A stretch of DNA of 64,000 nt from Rivularia sp. PCC 7116 (GTDB lineage: Bacteria; Cyanobacteriota; Cyanobacteriia; Cyanobacteriales; Nostocaceae). Under the pieces are notes generated by a model, which was not told the DNA's origin, ran no database searches, and was given only the letters and a program-made list of their open reading frames with translations. Location of the stretch: assembly GCF_000316665.1 (NCBI RefSeq), contig NC_019678.1:2976001-3040000 (forward strand). Direction: 5' to 3'. The translations under genes were made by a program, and so were the position numbers. This document shows, piece after piece, positions 56,060 to 64,000 of this stretch (position 1 is the first letter of the stretch; each line of letters starts with the position of its first letter).

Positions 56060-56510
56060 CGTAAAAATGGTTAATGGTTAGAAGTTATGAGTTGTGAGTT
56101 GATTAGTTATTATTCTATTTAAGAATTCTAATCATGAATTGACAATTCATAACTTACGCCAAATTGTCAGCAAAAATAATTATTTGCTTTAGGAAAATGC
56201 GCTAGGAAGTGATTGACAGAACTCAAAATTATCAGATTCATCTAAATTGCCTACTAATTTAGAGGATTTTAACTCCTCTTTTGAAAGAGAAGGGAGAAAA
56301 TTCAATAATTCTGCGAAACACGATACTTTTTAACACCATCTGATGTACGTATTTATATTCATTAATAATTTAATTAGAAGCTGATGAAATTAATTGCGAA
56401 GCTGTTGCGTATTTAGTTTATATGCAGGAAATAGAAAGGATGAGAACAGCACATTAACTTATCAACTAAAAACTATTAACTTTAATTATTAAAGCTACGA
56501 ATTACGAATT
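56060..56510. other. intergenic region
   Basis: About 450 AT-rich bases between ruvB and the TPR gene. Short AATTCATAACTT-type inverted words occur after ruvB (GAATTGACAATTC at 56133-56145). It holds the TPR promoter; nothing else was recognised. Confidence 0.45.
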
Positions 56511-57323
56511 ATGATGATGAAACTACTTGGAATTTTACTAAGTGTACTGCTACTGTTTAGCTGGGTTGAGCCTGTTTTTGCATTAACTAATCAGGCTTCT
56601 AACTTAACAAAAGAAGAATTAAAACAACAAGACCAGTTAGCAAATAAAGCTTTTGCAGCTACTAATAAAGGTGATTTTGCTGTAGCTGAAGAATACTGGA
56701 CTGAAATTCTGGAAAAATTTCCCGAGAATGCAGCAGTATGGAGTAATCGCGGAAATTCTAGAGTTAGTCAAAACAAATTAGAAGAAGCATTGGTAGATTT
56801 TAATAAGTCTATAGAACTTGCTCCGAATGTCACAGATCCTTATTTAAATAGAGGAACTGCTTTAGAAGGTTTGGGAAAATGGGATGAGGCGATCGCCGAT
56901 TACAATCACGTTTTAGAATTAGATCCCGACGATGCAATGGCATATAATAACCGGGGCAATGCCGAAGCTGGCTTGAAAAAATGGCAAGAAGCTATAGCAG
57001 ATTACAGAAAATCAGCGGAAATTGCTCCAAACTTTGCTTTTGCTCGTGCTAATTACGTTCTGGCGCTTTATGAGATTGGTGAAGAAGACAAAGCTATACG
57101 GGAAATGAAGAATATTATCCGTAAGTATCCTCAGTTCCCAGATGTACGTGCATCGCTCACGGCAGCACTTTGGGCAAAAGGTGAAAAAGGTGAAGCTGAA
57201 AGTAATTGGGTAGCCGCTTATGGATTAGATCGTCGCTACAAAGATATTGATTGGGTGAAAAACGTGCGACGCTGGCCAGATCGAATGGTAGCTGCTTTGG
57301 ATAAGTTTTTGAAATTGCAGTAA
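56511..57323 (+). CDS. secreted tetratricopeptide-repeat protein
   Basis: 270 residues. A signal peptide (MMMKLLGILLSVLLLFSWVEPVFA) suggests the lumen or periplasm. About 45-200 hold four TPR units (AAVWSNRGNSRVSQNKLEEAL; DPYLNRGTALEGLGKWDEAI; AYNNRGNAEAGLKKWQEAI; FARANYVLALYEIGEEDKAI). A C-terminal segment with many Trp/Arg ends it. Probably an assembly or scaffold factor in the lumen; partner unknown. Confidence 0.88.
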   Translation: MMMKLLGILLSVLLLFSWVEPVFALTNQASNLTKEELKQQDQLANKAFAATNKGDFAVAEEYWTEILEKFPENAAVWSNRGNSRVSQNKLEEALVDFNKSIELAPNVTDPYLNRGTALEGLGKWDEAIADYNHVLELDPDDAMAYNNRGNAEAGLKKWQEAIADYRKSAEIAPNFAFARANYVLALYEIGEEDKAIREMKNIIRKYPQFPDVRASLTAALWAKGEKGEAESNWVAAYGLDRRYKDIDWVKNVRRWPDRMVAALDKFLKLQ

Positions 57324-57376
57324 TTGGAATTACTGATAAATTTCTCAGATAAAAAATAGTGATGTTAAGTATTCAG

Positions 57377-57405
57377 AAACCCGATTTATAAAAATCGGGT
57401 TTTTA
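57377..57405 (+). terminator. intrinsic terminator
   Basis: AAACCCGATTT with AAATCGGGTTT as arms and a T run, 54 bases past the TPR gene stop. Confidence 0.85.
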
Positions 57406-57791
57406 ATTATCAAACATGGTTTGAAAAAAATATACTTTTGATAAGTAATCTAAAATTTACAATCTTAATTTAAGTAATTTTATAGTTTGAATAAGGCTGC
57501 TTCTATAATTGCAAAATCTTTATCTTAAAATATAGCGAATTTCAGTTGAGTGCAATACACTTTTACCTCACCCCGCCCTCCCCTTGTTAAAGATAAGGGA
57601 AGAGGTAAGGGTAGAGTGAGCTTTCTTCTTCTATTGCATCCAACCGAAAACTGCGATCGAGTATTATTAGTTGATAGATAACAATATAAGATTTTTTTTC
57701 ATGTTATGAGACAAAATTAAGACCCTGTAATCGCAAAAAAAATCTGTATTAGTAAATATTAGTAAACAGTAATTCACGATATCAGGGCTTA
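57406..57791. other. intergenic region with CTCACCC hairpin-like repeat
   Basis: About 390 bases. At 57567-57620, CTCACCCCGCCCTCCCC and AGGGTAGAGTGAG flank TTGTTAAAG, an imperfect hairpin typical of dispersed repeats. The leader of the glycosyltransferase is AT-rich. Confidence 0.5.
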
Positions 57792-59054
57792 ATGACAAAA
57801 GATAAATATGCTCGTAAAAGCGAGACGGATAGAGGATTTAGTGTCTTTAAAACTTTTAAAAAAGATGCTGATGGAATCAATCTTTTATCCGCTAATGACG
57901 CTACAATTTCCAATGAACCTGTTATTAGTATGTCGTCTTTGGGTGATTTAGGAAGATTTGGCAATCAGCTATTGCAATATGCCTTTTTAAAAGTTTGTGC
58001 TAAGAAATCGAATGCACGAATGGAATGTTCCCCTTGGATCGGACAAACTCTATTTGGACTTGAAGATGCACCGATTTCTAGACGCTTACCTTTAGCGGTT
58101 GAAGAATCATATTATGGTCCTAATCTTTTTGACTATATTCCCGAATTTATTCCTTATTTAGAAAAACTATCACATCAAAACAGCTTTCGGATTCCAGGGG
58201 AAGAAATAATTGAAAGCAATTTAGTCAATGTAGATTTATGGGGGTTTTTTCAAGTTCATACTCATTATTTACAGCCATATAAAGAAGAAATTCGTTCGTG
58301 GTTTGAACCAGTGAGCGATTTGAAATCTTCCTTATTAGATGGGTTAAATATTCTTCGTTCCCAAGGTAAAACAATAGTTGGAGTTCATATTCGACGGGGT
58401 GATTTTTATTCAGTGCCAATGGCTGGGTTTACTCTTGTAGTTCCAACAAAATGGTGGTGTCAGTGGCTTGAAAGTATTTGGGACGAATTAGAAAATCCGG
58501 TGCTTTTTCTATGTAGCGATGATTTAGACAATGTAATTGATGATTTTAAGCAATTTTCACCTATCACGTACAAAGATTTAAATATCGAACTGCCCGAAAG
58601 GATGAAAGACTTAAATATTGAGTTTTACATCGACTTCTTTTTATTCAGCAACTGCGATATAGCAGGTATCAGTAACAGCATTTTTAGTTTTGCTGCTTGC
58701 ATGTTAAACCAGCAGGCTACAAAGTTTGTTCGCCCCACCTGGAATTTCTCGCAAAAATTTGAAGAATTTGAACCTTGGAATAGCGTACCGCTTTTACATA
58801 TAGGAGATCCAATAAAACCCAAATCTTTTAAAAGTTTTGGAGACGCTATTTATACTACTCGCATTACTCAGGGGATATGGGGAATGTTAAAATTCATCTT
58901 TATTTACTATCCTAAAAATTCATTAAAAACATGGGTTATTCGAGCATATCTAGGATATCAAATTCAAGGATTAGTAGGTGTTTTTAAAAGTCTACTTTAT
59001 ACAGTCGGTTGGCGTAATGTATGGAAAAACCATATCCAACCATCTGAAACCTAA
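57792..59054 (+). CDS. GT11-like glycosyltransferase (alpha-1,2-fucosyltransferase type)
   Basis: 420 residues. After a polar 40-residue start it has DLGRFGNQLLQYAF, the N-terminal motif of family 11, and TIVGVHIRRGDFYSV, the GDP-fucose-binding HxRRGD loop. The end is FRPTWNFSQKFEEF-like and a basic tail. It likely transfers fucose or a related sugar to a surface glycan in the cytosol. The specific sugar is inferred from the family. Confidence 0.8.
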   Translation: MTKDKYARKSETDRGFSVFKTFKKDADGINLLSANDATISNEPVISMSSLGDLGRFGNQLLQYAFLKVCAKKSNARMECSPWIGQTLFGLEDAPISRRLPLAVEESYYGPNLFDYIPEFIPYLEKLSHQNSFRIPGEEIIESNLVNVDLWGFFQVHTHYLQPYKEEIRSWFEPVSDLKSSLLDGLNILRSQGKTIVGVHIRRGDFYSVPMAGFTLVVPTKWWCQWLESIWDELENPVLFLCSDDLDNVIDDFKQFSPITYKDLNIELPERMKDLNIEFYIDFFLFSNCDIAGISNSIFSFAACMLNQQATKFVRPTWNFSQKFEEFEPWNSVPLLHIGDPIKPKSFKSFGDAIYTTRITQGIWGMLKFIFIYYPKNSLKTWVIRAYLGYQIQGLVGVFKSLLYTVGWRNVWKNHIQPSET

Positions 59055-59097
59055 ATATCTACCTCCCTACCCTTTAAAAGCATAGAAAGATTGTTTT

Positions 59098-60396
59098 TTA
59101 ATTACAAATATCAGAAATAATACATATCATGTCATCTGCCAAATTTTCTATTGTTTCGGTACTAATTGAAGGTTGAGAAAACATGAAATTCAACAGCATT
59201 TTGTCTCTAAAGGTGGAAACAGCAGCAGCAAAAACACCTCCAAATACTGATTGTGCTGGGACAAAGCTAATTTCTTCTAATTCAAATTGACCGTAATTTT
59301 GAGGAATATTAACGCGACCAATATTAGTTAAAGCAGCAGTCACGGCTGATTGATAGGGCTTTTTCATAAAATATTTCATAATAGTTTTAAACATCAATAG
59401 TTGCCTGAATCCATCACCTCTTGCTAAACCTCGTTCTAATTTTTGTTTAATATCTCGCGCTAAATCCCAGAAATTATCGTTTGCTTGAAAATTGTGAAAA
59501 GAAACAACAGCAGAAGCCATTGCGCCTAGATGCTCGTTAGATATTTTTGATTGCAAACGCCCTCGTAAATTCACAGATGAACGAAAGCTAAAATAATTAC
59601 TTTCTGTTTGGGAATAATTATTTTTTTGAGCAACAGCAAACAACATTGCAGCACCTAAAGCAGCTTGTACTGTAGTTTGATTTTGCCTACAAACCTCTAC
59701 CAACCTTCTAGTTAATTCAGAATCTAGCTTTTTATGCACCATACCGCAGCTACGAGATTCAATTGGTAAGCTTTTTTCAAAACCTATAGTTATAGGTTGA
59801 TAGCGCGATAAACGGAGTTTTAAATTTAAGAGATAAAAAACATTGCTGATTGCTCCTGTAAAGCCCTGAAATGATTTTGGAATCAATTGATAAATAGAAG
59901 GTAATTGAGATAATCGATTAACTTGATTGTTAGCTTTACCTTCAACAATATTCTGACAATAAGTTAATAGTTCCGAGTGCAGTTGGATAGATGATGAAGC
60001 ATCTGAAATTGAGTGGTGTATAACTGTAATGAGATAACAAATATTTTCTGCTTCCAATCTAACTAGTGTCACCCGCAGCAGATTTGTATCGCTATCAATC
60101 TTTTTATTTAATTCTTCGATTACAACTTCTTCCCACTGCTGTGTATGTTGCTTATTTACAACTAACAATGGAATTTTACCCGCTACCGGTTCAAACCAAA
60201 AGCTATTTGATTTTTCAACAATTCGAGCATTAAGAAAAGGATGACGCTCTTGAGTAGTATCAAGTGCTTGTCTTAATAATTCTTCGTTCAACAATCCTTT
60301 TACACGGCTAGTTGTCACTATATGAAACGAAGCAGCTAGATTATTTAAAATTTCCATTGACTGCTCGTGAGCAGTAAGTTCTCTTGTTTCTAGCAT
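59098..60396 (-). CDS. stand-alone condensation-domain acyltransferase (PapA-like)
   Basis: 432 residues, chloramphenicol-acetyltransferase/condensation fold. The catalytic HHxxxD is in ITVIHHSISDASS. The lid region includes FSFRSSVNLRGRL and EHLGAMASAVVSFHNF. Relatives are polyketide-linked PapA-type and alcohol acyltransferases that esterify lipids. No assembly-line genes are adjacent. It converges on the GT11-like gene. Confidence 0.8.
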   Translation of the reverse strand: MLETRELTAHEQSMEILNNLAASFHIVTTSRVKGLLNEELLRQALDTTQERHPFLNARIVEKSNSFWFEPVAGKIPLLVVNKQHTQQWEEVVIEELNKKIDSDTNLLRVTLVRLEAENICYLITVIHHSISDASSSIQLHSELLTYCQNIVEGKANNQVNRLSQLPSIYQLIPKSFQGFTGAISNVFYLLNLKLRLSRYQPITIGFEKSLPIESRSCGMVHKKLDSELTRRLVEVCRQNQTTVQAALGAAMLFAVAQKNNYSQTESNYFSFRSSVNLRGRLQSKISNEHLGAMASAVVSFHNFQANDNFWDLARDIKQKLERGLARGDGFRQLLMFKTIMKYFMKKPYQSAVTAALTNIGRVNIPQNYGQFELEEISFVPAQSVFGGVFAAAVSTFRDKMLLNFMFSQPSISTETIENLADDMICIISDICN

Positions 60397-60466
60397 AGGT
60401 AGATGGGATGGTGGTATGGAGGGATGTGGAGAGGAGAAGGAGAACCGAAAATTATTAGCTATTAAC

Positions 60467-61273
60467 TCATAAATCCTGCATTAATTTCTGAATTTGTTCT
60501 GGAGTTAATTCTTGCACGTTACTCAAAACTATTGTTGCTCCAGCTTTCTTGAGTGATTCGGTATAAGCATCGCGTTTCTGTGCTGTTTCTTGTACGTGAG
60601 GGGGTAAGACTCCTACACCAATCCAAGTACGATTTGATTGATTATTTCGTGCTTTCTCTACGGTATACATATCTGCTACTGTATCCCCGACATAAATTAC
60701 TGGTGGTAAATTATTAATATCAATGCCAAATTGAAGTAACTCAAGTGTAGAAAATAGTCCCGTGGGGTCTGGTTTACCTGGAGCATCTTCCATTGCAATT
60801 AATACGGGAGATTGTAAATTGAGACGTTGTTGCAAAACATAAGTCGCTGAAGCGCGAGTCGCACCGCTAAAAAATCCCCAGCGAATCCTAGCTTCAGTAA
60901 GTTGGTTTAAGTAGCTAGGCTGTAACAATAATGGTTCGTCGCAAATATACCCCGTCAAATTATCGGGGTTCGTACCCCGGTAACGGGATTGGAAAAAGGC
61001 AACAATCGAGTTGTAATCTAGATTTAGCTGTTGGCGGGATTGTGCTTTAGTTTCAAAATAGCGATAAATTAATTCTTGAGAACCTTCCCAGTCATTGTTC
61101 CACACACCTTCAGATTTGAGACGGTCAATATCATCTGCTGTAGGACGATATGCTTGTGCTGTAAAATGTTCGACAGTATCTGCTAGCGCTCGACGGTAGG
61201 AACCCGATACATCGCGGATTACACCATCTATATCAAACACAACAATAGCTGGAATTGAATTTTCTTGATTCAC
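60467..61273 (-). CDS. HAD-superfamily hydrolase (TIGR01548-like)
   Basis: 268 residues. The nucleophile motif I is VVFDIDGVIRDVSGSYRRA, motif II is the GFFSGATRA Ser/Thr region, and motif IV is VIYVGDTVADM. This matches a cyanobacterial HAD group often annotated by TIGR01548. Cytosolic phosphatase; the substrate is unknown. It may be cotranscribed with the upstream-lying gene region, but the 70-base gap before the acyltransferase holds no hairpin. Confidence 0.88.
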   Translation of the reverse strand: MNQENSIPAIVVFDIDGVIRDVSGSYRRALADTVEHFTAQAYRPTADDIDRLKSEGVWNNDWEGSQELIYRYFETKAQSRQQLNLDYNSIVAFFQSRYRGTNPDNLTGYICDEPLLLQPSYLNQLTEARIRWGFFSGATRASATYVLQQRLNLQSPVLIAMEDAPGKPDPTGLFSTLELLQFGIDINNLPPVIYVGDTVADMYTVEKARNNQSNRTWIGVGVLPPHVQETAQKRDAYTESLKKAGATIVLSNVQELTPEQIQKLMQDL

Positions 61274-61279
61274 GGTTTT

Positions 61280-61410
61280 TCAGTTGACACTCAACAGTTA
61301 ACAGTTAACAGTAATCAGTTACCAGTTACCAGTGTTCAGTTAGGAGTTAAGAATTTTTCTGCCCCCTCTCCCCTCTCTACCCCCTCTGCCCAATCTCCCC
61401 ATTCAAATTG
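61280..61410. repeat. short degenerate tandem repeats (STRR-like)
   Basis: CAGTTAACAGTTAACAG and CAGTTACCAGTTACCAG, followed by a pyrimidine-rich run. Same composite as at 3150-3310, in the divergent spacer before the PSRP-3 gene. Confidence 0.7.
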
Positions 61411-61476
61411 CTCAGATGGTAAGCTATTGAGTTAAAATAGGCGATTGCTGTTGTTATTAATGGAAGAGTGAAGTAT

Positions 61477-61806
61477 ATGGAAAATCAAAATCAAACTCAA
61501 GAGCTATTATCCAAGTTTATTTTGAAGATTTTATGGTTGGATGATAATGTAGCTCTAGCTGTCGATCAAATTGTAGGCAAAGGTTTTAGCCCGCTAACAA
61601 AGTACTTTTTCTGGCCCCGAACTGATGCATGGGAAGAGTTGAAAAATGAGTTGGAGTCGAAGCACTGGATTGGTGAAGTCGAACGAGTAGAGTTGCTTAA
61701 TAAAGCGACTGAAGTTATTAATTATTGGCAAGAAGAAGGTAGAAGACGACCTATGTCAGAAGCTCAAGGGAAATTCCCTGAAGTCATCTTTACTGGTAGT
61801 AATTAA
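61477..61806 (+). CDS. probable 30S ribosomal protein PSRP-3 (Ycf65-like)
   Basis: 109 residues from ATG 61477, placed eight bases behind GGAAGAG. PSRP-3 signature: [20 protein letters not shown] and [19 protein letters not shown], ending in [14 protein letters not shown]. Binds the small ribosomal subunit in plastids and cyanobacteria. The alternative GTG at 61468 overlaps the ribosome site. Confidence 0.95.
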   Translation: MENQNQTQELLSKFILKILWLDDNVALAVDQIVGKGFSPLTKYFFWPRTDAWEELKNELESKHWIGEVERVELLNKATEVINYWQEEGRRRPMSEAQGKFPEVIFTGSN

Positions 61807-62290
61807 GACAGTATAGTGATTAGTTCCTGATGTTGGTTACTGTCTCAATTTTTGCTTTAAAACTCACTCTTTTATAATCAACTCTGTTGACAGGTTGCGC
61901 TAACTTGAAATCTAGAAACCCGGTTTTGACATAACCGGGTTTCTTTATGCTTTATATTCTTCCGCCGTTTGCTTTACTGCCATTAGAGACGAAAAATAAA
62001 TATCACCAAGCCACAATTTTAAATTGTCCAATTAAATTTGCTCCCTTGTAAGAGAAAAATAATATTTTAAGTGTAGATACTGAAGCCGAAAGTATAATAT
62101 GGTTGCAATATAGTTAACAGATACTAGATGAAAAGGTAATTGTAAGTTACTTGCTTCAAACCTTACTATCAAGCAGATATTTTTGAGCAAAACCTTAATG
62201 GTTTGTAACTCGCAAGTATGTAAAAACTTCATATAACAGTTTGAACATACAACTTTTTAGCACAAACAGGTCACTGGGGATAAGATAACC
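61807..62290. other. intergenic region with terminator
   Basis: About 480 bases after PSRP-3. A strong hairpin lies at 61914-61944 (listed separately). The rest is AT-rich and leads to the partner-switching operon; no gene was seen. Confidence 0.5.
61914..61944 (+). terminator. intrinsic terminator after PSRP-3
   Basis: AGAAACCCGGTT and AACCGGGTTTCT arms around TTGACAT, followed by TTTATG. Confidence 0.8.
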
Positions 62291-62926
62291 GTGATTCAGA
62301 TTTTTGGAAACTTTCTGGAAACTTTATTCAATAAAGATAACTTAGAAAAAGCTCAAGTTTTTGGTGATTATGTAGAAAGACCACAGCAAGATGAACATTT
62401 GACTTTAGGCTTTTCTCCTTCTGCTATTCCAATTAAGAAGCGTTGGCGTAATAATGGTTTATCAGCCGATTATATTGCTAATTACTTAGCTACATTTTTT
62501 CCGATCCAAGCTTCGGAACCTGATGCTATGGATAAATTAGCGGAAATGAAAAGTGCAGTCAGCTATATTGCTAATGAACTGTTAGAAAATTCAATGAAAT
62601 ATGCTGACGCTACGGCACTATATCCGATAACATTACATACTCAAATAGAAAACAATAAAATTAGACTATTTGTGGATAATAGTATCCTTGCTTCACAAGC
62701 AGAAAATTTTCAGCTTTTTATTAAAGAATTACTAAATTCAGACCCAGATGAACTTTTTATTCGTAAATTAGAAGAAAATGCAGAAGATGAAAATACTTCT
62801 AGTTCTGGATTAGGTTTTTTGACAATGATTAATGATTATTCTGCCAAGCTTGGTTGGAAGTTTGATATTGTCCAAAAAGATTCTCCAGTTATGACTGTAA
62901 CAACTATGGTTGAATTAGCTGTTTAA
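62291..62926 (+). CDS. HATPase-like regulator (partner-switching operon, gene 1)
   Basis: 211 residues from GTG 62291. The GHKL-type ATPase core is seen as the N box YIANELLENSMKYA, and SSSGLGFLTMINDYSAKLG for the G2 region. No phospho-acceptor or HAMP. In this setting it resembles the anti-sigma-like ATPase that acts with the STAS protein encoded next. Signal and target are unknown. Confidence 0.82.
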   Translation: MIQIFGNFLETLFNKDNLEKAQVFGDYVERPQQDEHLTLGFSPSAIPIKKRWRNNGLSADYIANYLATFFPIQASEPDAMDKLAEMKSAVSYIANELLENSMKYADATALYPITLHTQIENNKIRLFVDNSILASQAENFQLFIKELLNSDPDELFIRKLEENAEDENTSSSGLGFLTMINDYSAKLGWKFDIVQKDSPVMTVTTMVELAV

Positions 62927-62971
62927 AATATCTTATCTACGCATAATTTGGATATAAGGAGTTTTATAAAA

Positions 62972-63316
62972 ATGCAAGTTAAGGGTGAAAACTATAACGT
63001 TTGGTACGATAATAATAATGGTGCGGTTAATTTTGATGGCGCATTGAGACTGACTGGAATGCAGGACTACGCACCAATTTTAAAGTTATTAAATGAGATA
63101 GCTTCTACCGAACCACCGAGTATGGTTCTTAATTTACAGCGTTTAGAGTTTCTAAATAGCTCTGGAATTAGTATGTTATCTAAGTTTGTAATTGGTATGC
63201 GAAAGAAAAAGTCAGTGCAGATAAAAATTCTCGGCTCTAATAATATTGCTTGGCAAGGTAAGTCATTAAAAAATTTACAAAGATTAATGCCGGGATTGAC
63301 TTTAGATTTACAGTAA
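62972..63316 (+). CDS. STAS-domain anti-sigma antagonist (gene 2)
   Basis: 114 residues from ATG 62972, placed ten bases behind AAGGAG (62956-62961); the TTG at 62948 overlaps this site. STAS core: PPSMVLNLQRLEFLNSSGIS, with a Ser pair (SSG) at the usual phosphorylation position, then LSKFVIGMRKKKSVQIKILG. Likely the switch partner of the ATPase upstream. Confidence 0.85.
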   Translation: MQVKGENYNVWYDNNNGAVNFDGALRLTGMQDYAPILKLLNEIASTEPPSMVLNLQRLEFLNSSGISMLSKFVIGMRKKKSVQIKILGSNNIAWQGKSLKNLQRLMPGLTLDLQ

Positions 63317-63332
63317 TTCTTTTTCAAAAAAA

Positions 63333-63674
63333 GTGGTATCTCCAGAAAACTTATCTACAGATGAGCTTTTATTAAAAATAAAAAGTCTCAAATACGAGTT
63401 AGAAGAAGTCAAGCAACAAAAAGCTGATTTAGAAATAATGATAGAGTCAATTGCAGAACATTCTAGCGAATTGAATAATCTATATTTTAAAAAGAATCAG
63501 GAATTATTGCTTTATATTGAGCAAGTTAAGCAATTAGTCGCAGTCACACAAAACAGATTAGATGGTGACTCATCTGATTCAGAAGTTTTGGAAAGGATAG
63601 CTGCCAGAAACGACGAGATTGGGGAAATAGCACAAGTATTTTTAATCATCGATAAACGCTTTACAGCTAGTTAG
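63333..63674 (+). CDS. coiled-coil protein (gene 3)
   Basis: 113 residues from GTG 63333, 16 bases after the STAS stop. Almost entirely helical (LLLKIKSLKYELEEVKQQKADLE), with a C-terminal segment RNDEIGEIAQVFLIID that recalls the end of a HAMP-type helix. Probably a linker or dimerisation module for the sensor that follows. No family was recognised. Confidence 0.7.
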   Translation: MVSPENLSTDELLLKIKSLKYELEEVKQQKADLEIMIESIAEHSSELNNLYFKKNQELLLYIEQVKQLVAVTQNRLDGDSSDSEVLERIAARNDEIGEIAQVFLIIDKRFTAS

Positions 63675-63813
63675 AAAAAAGTGATTTATCATATAGTAAT
63701 TTTATGTTAACTATAAAAAAATGGAAATATCATCCGATTGCTATTATTTTTTATTAACGTAAAATTGCTACGATTAAAAACAAAATCTCATTTAATAGCA
63801 AGATATTTAAAAA

Positions 63814-64000
63814 ATGAAAGACGCAAATAAAAAGAATTTTTTCCAAACTATATTTAGTGACAAAAAATATCGTCCGCTTCTGATTTCAGCCGGATTATTT
63901 TTGTGCTTTGACTTAGGGGTTTTGATTCCTAACTATGTTTTTTCAACATTGTTAAAAAAAGACGCAGTTAGTATTAATTTGGCAGGAAGGCAAAGAATGC
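63814..64000 (+). CDS. membrane sensor with PilJ/NIT-like domain (3' end outside window)
   Basis: Starts at ATG 63814; 62 residues are visible. A short cytosolic start is followed by a helix (LLISAGLFLCFDLGVLIP). The next region ends SINLAGRQRM, the opening motif of the PilJ type IV pilus sensing domain. What lies beyond (kinase, cyclase or phosphatase) is outside the window. As the fourth gene it probably supplies the signal to the switch. Confidence 0.75.
   Translation, partial: MKDANKKNFFQTIFSDKKYRPLLISAGLFLCFDLGVLIPNYVFSTLLKKDAVSINLAGRQRM

Overview
The window reads as chromosomal DNA of a filamentous, probably heterocyst-forming cyanobacterium (Nostocales, Rivularia/Calothrix/Nostoc-like). 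The evidence is cytochrome b6f genes petB and petD divergent from ctpA, a CpcS/CpeS bilin lyase, plastid-type ribosomal protein PSRP-3/Ycf65, lexA next to argF, GCGATCGC (HIP1) sites, pentapeptide-repeat proteins, and AT-rich spacers full of short degenerate repeats. Assignments are from reading the sequence and from memory of the families; no search was run.

Bases 1-36 kb are mostly core genome: lexA (cut by the window edge), argF, tRNA-Thr, a PlsY/phosphotransferase fusion, folE, a large RDD/pentapeptide membrane protein, a glycosyltransferase, petBD/ctpA, an S2P-type protease, a repetitive membrane-anchored coiled-coil protein, bilin lyase and HEAT-repeat genes, transporters and a VanY-type carboxypeptidase. 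At 32.8-36.1 kb lies a STAND ATPase (death-like domain, NB-ARC, 11 almost identical WD40 repeats) broken by one frameshift.

Bases 36.7-53.5 kb are an accessory island. It starts with a four-gene MYXAN-type (I-B) Cascade operon (cas6-cas8-cas7-cas5) without cas3, cas1 or cas2. This is followed by a two-spacer CRISPR array, a cluster of GGAAGCATAA repeats, and a separate one-spacer unit with a degenerate first repeat. Then come a decayed type I restriction system (intact hsdR, hsdM and hsdS joined by deletion) with an unknown two-gene module inside, a TniQ gene, a 5'-truncated TnsD/TniQ-like gene, a further zinc-finger remnant and a group II intron. A second cluster of the same repeat family ends about 43 bp from the 3' end of tRNA-Ala. 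The best reading is a degraded Tn7-like CRISPR-associated transposon (type I-B CAST) or a stack of them at a tRNA attachment site. TnsA, TnsB and TnsC are not present in the window.

Bases 53.5-64 kb return to core genes: hisF, ruvB, a secreted TPR protein, a GT11-like glycosyltransferase, a stand-alone condensation-type acyltransferase, a HAD phosphatase and PSRP-3. The window ends in a partner-switching signalling operon (HATPase, STAS, coiled coil, PilJ-like sensor) whose last gene is cut by the edge.
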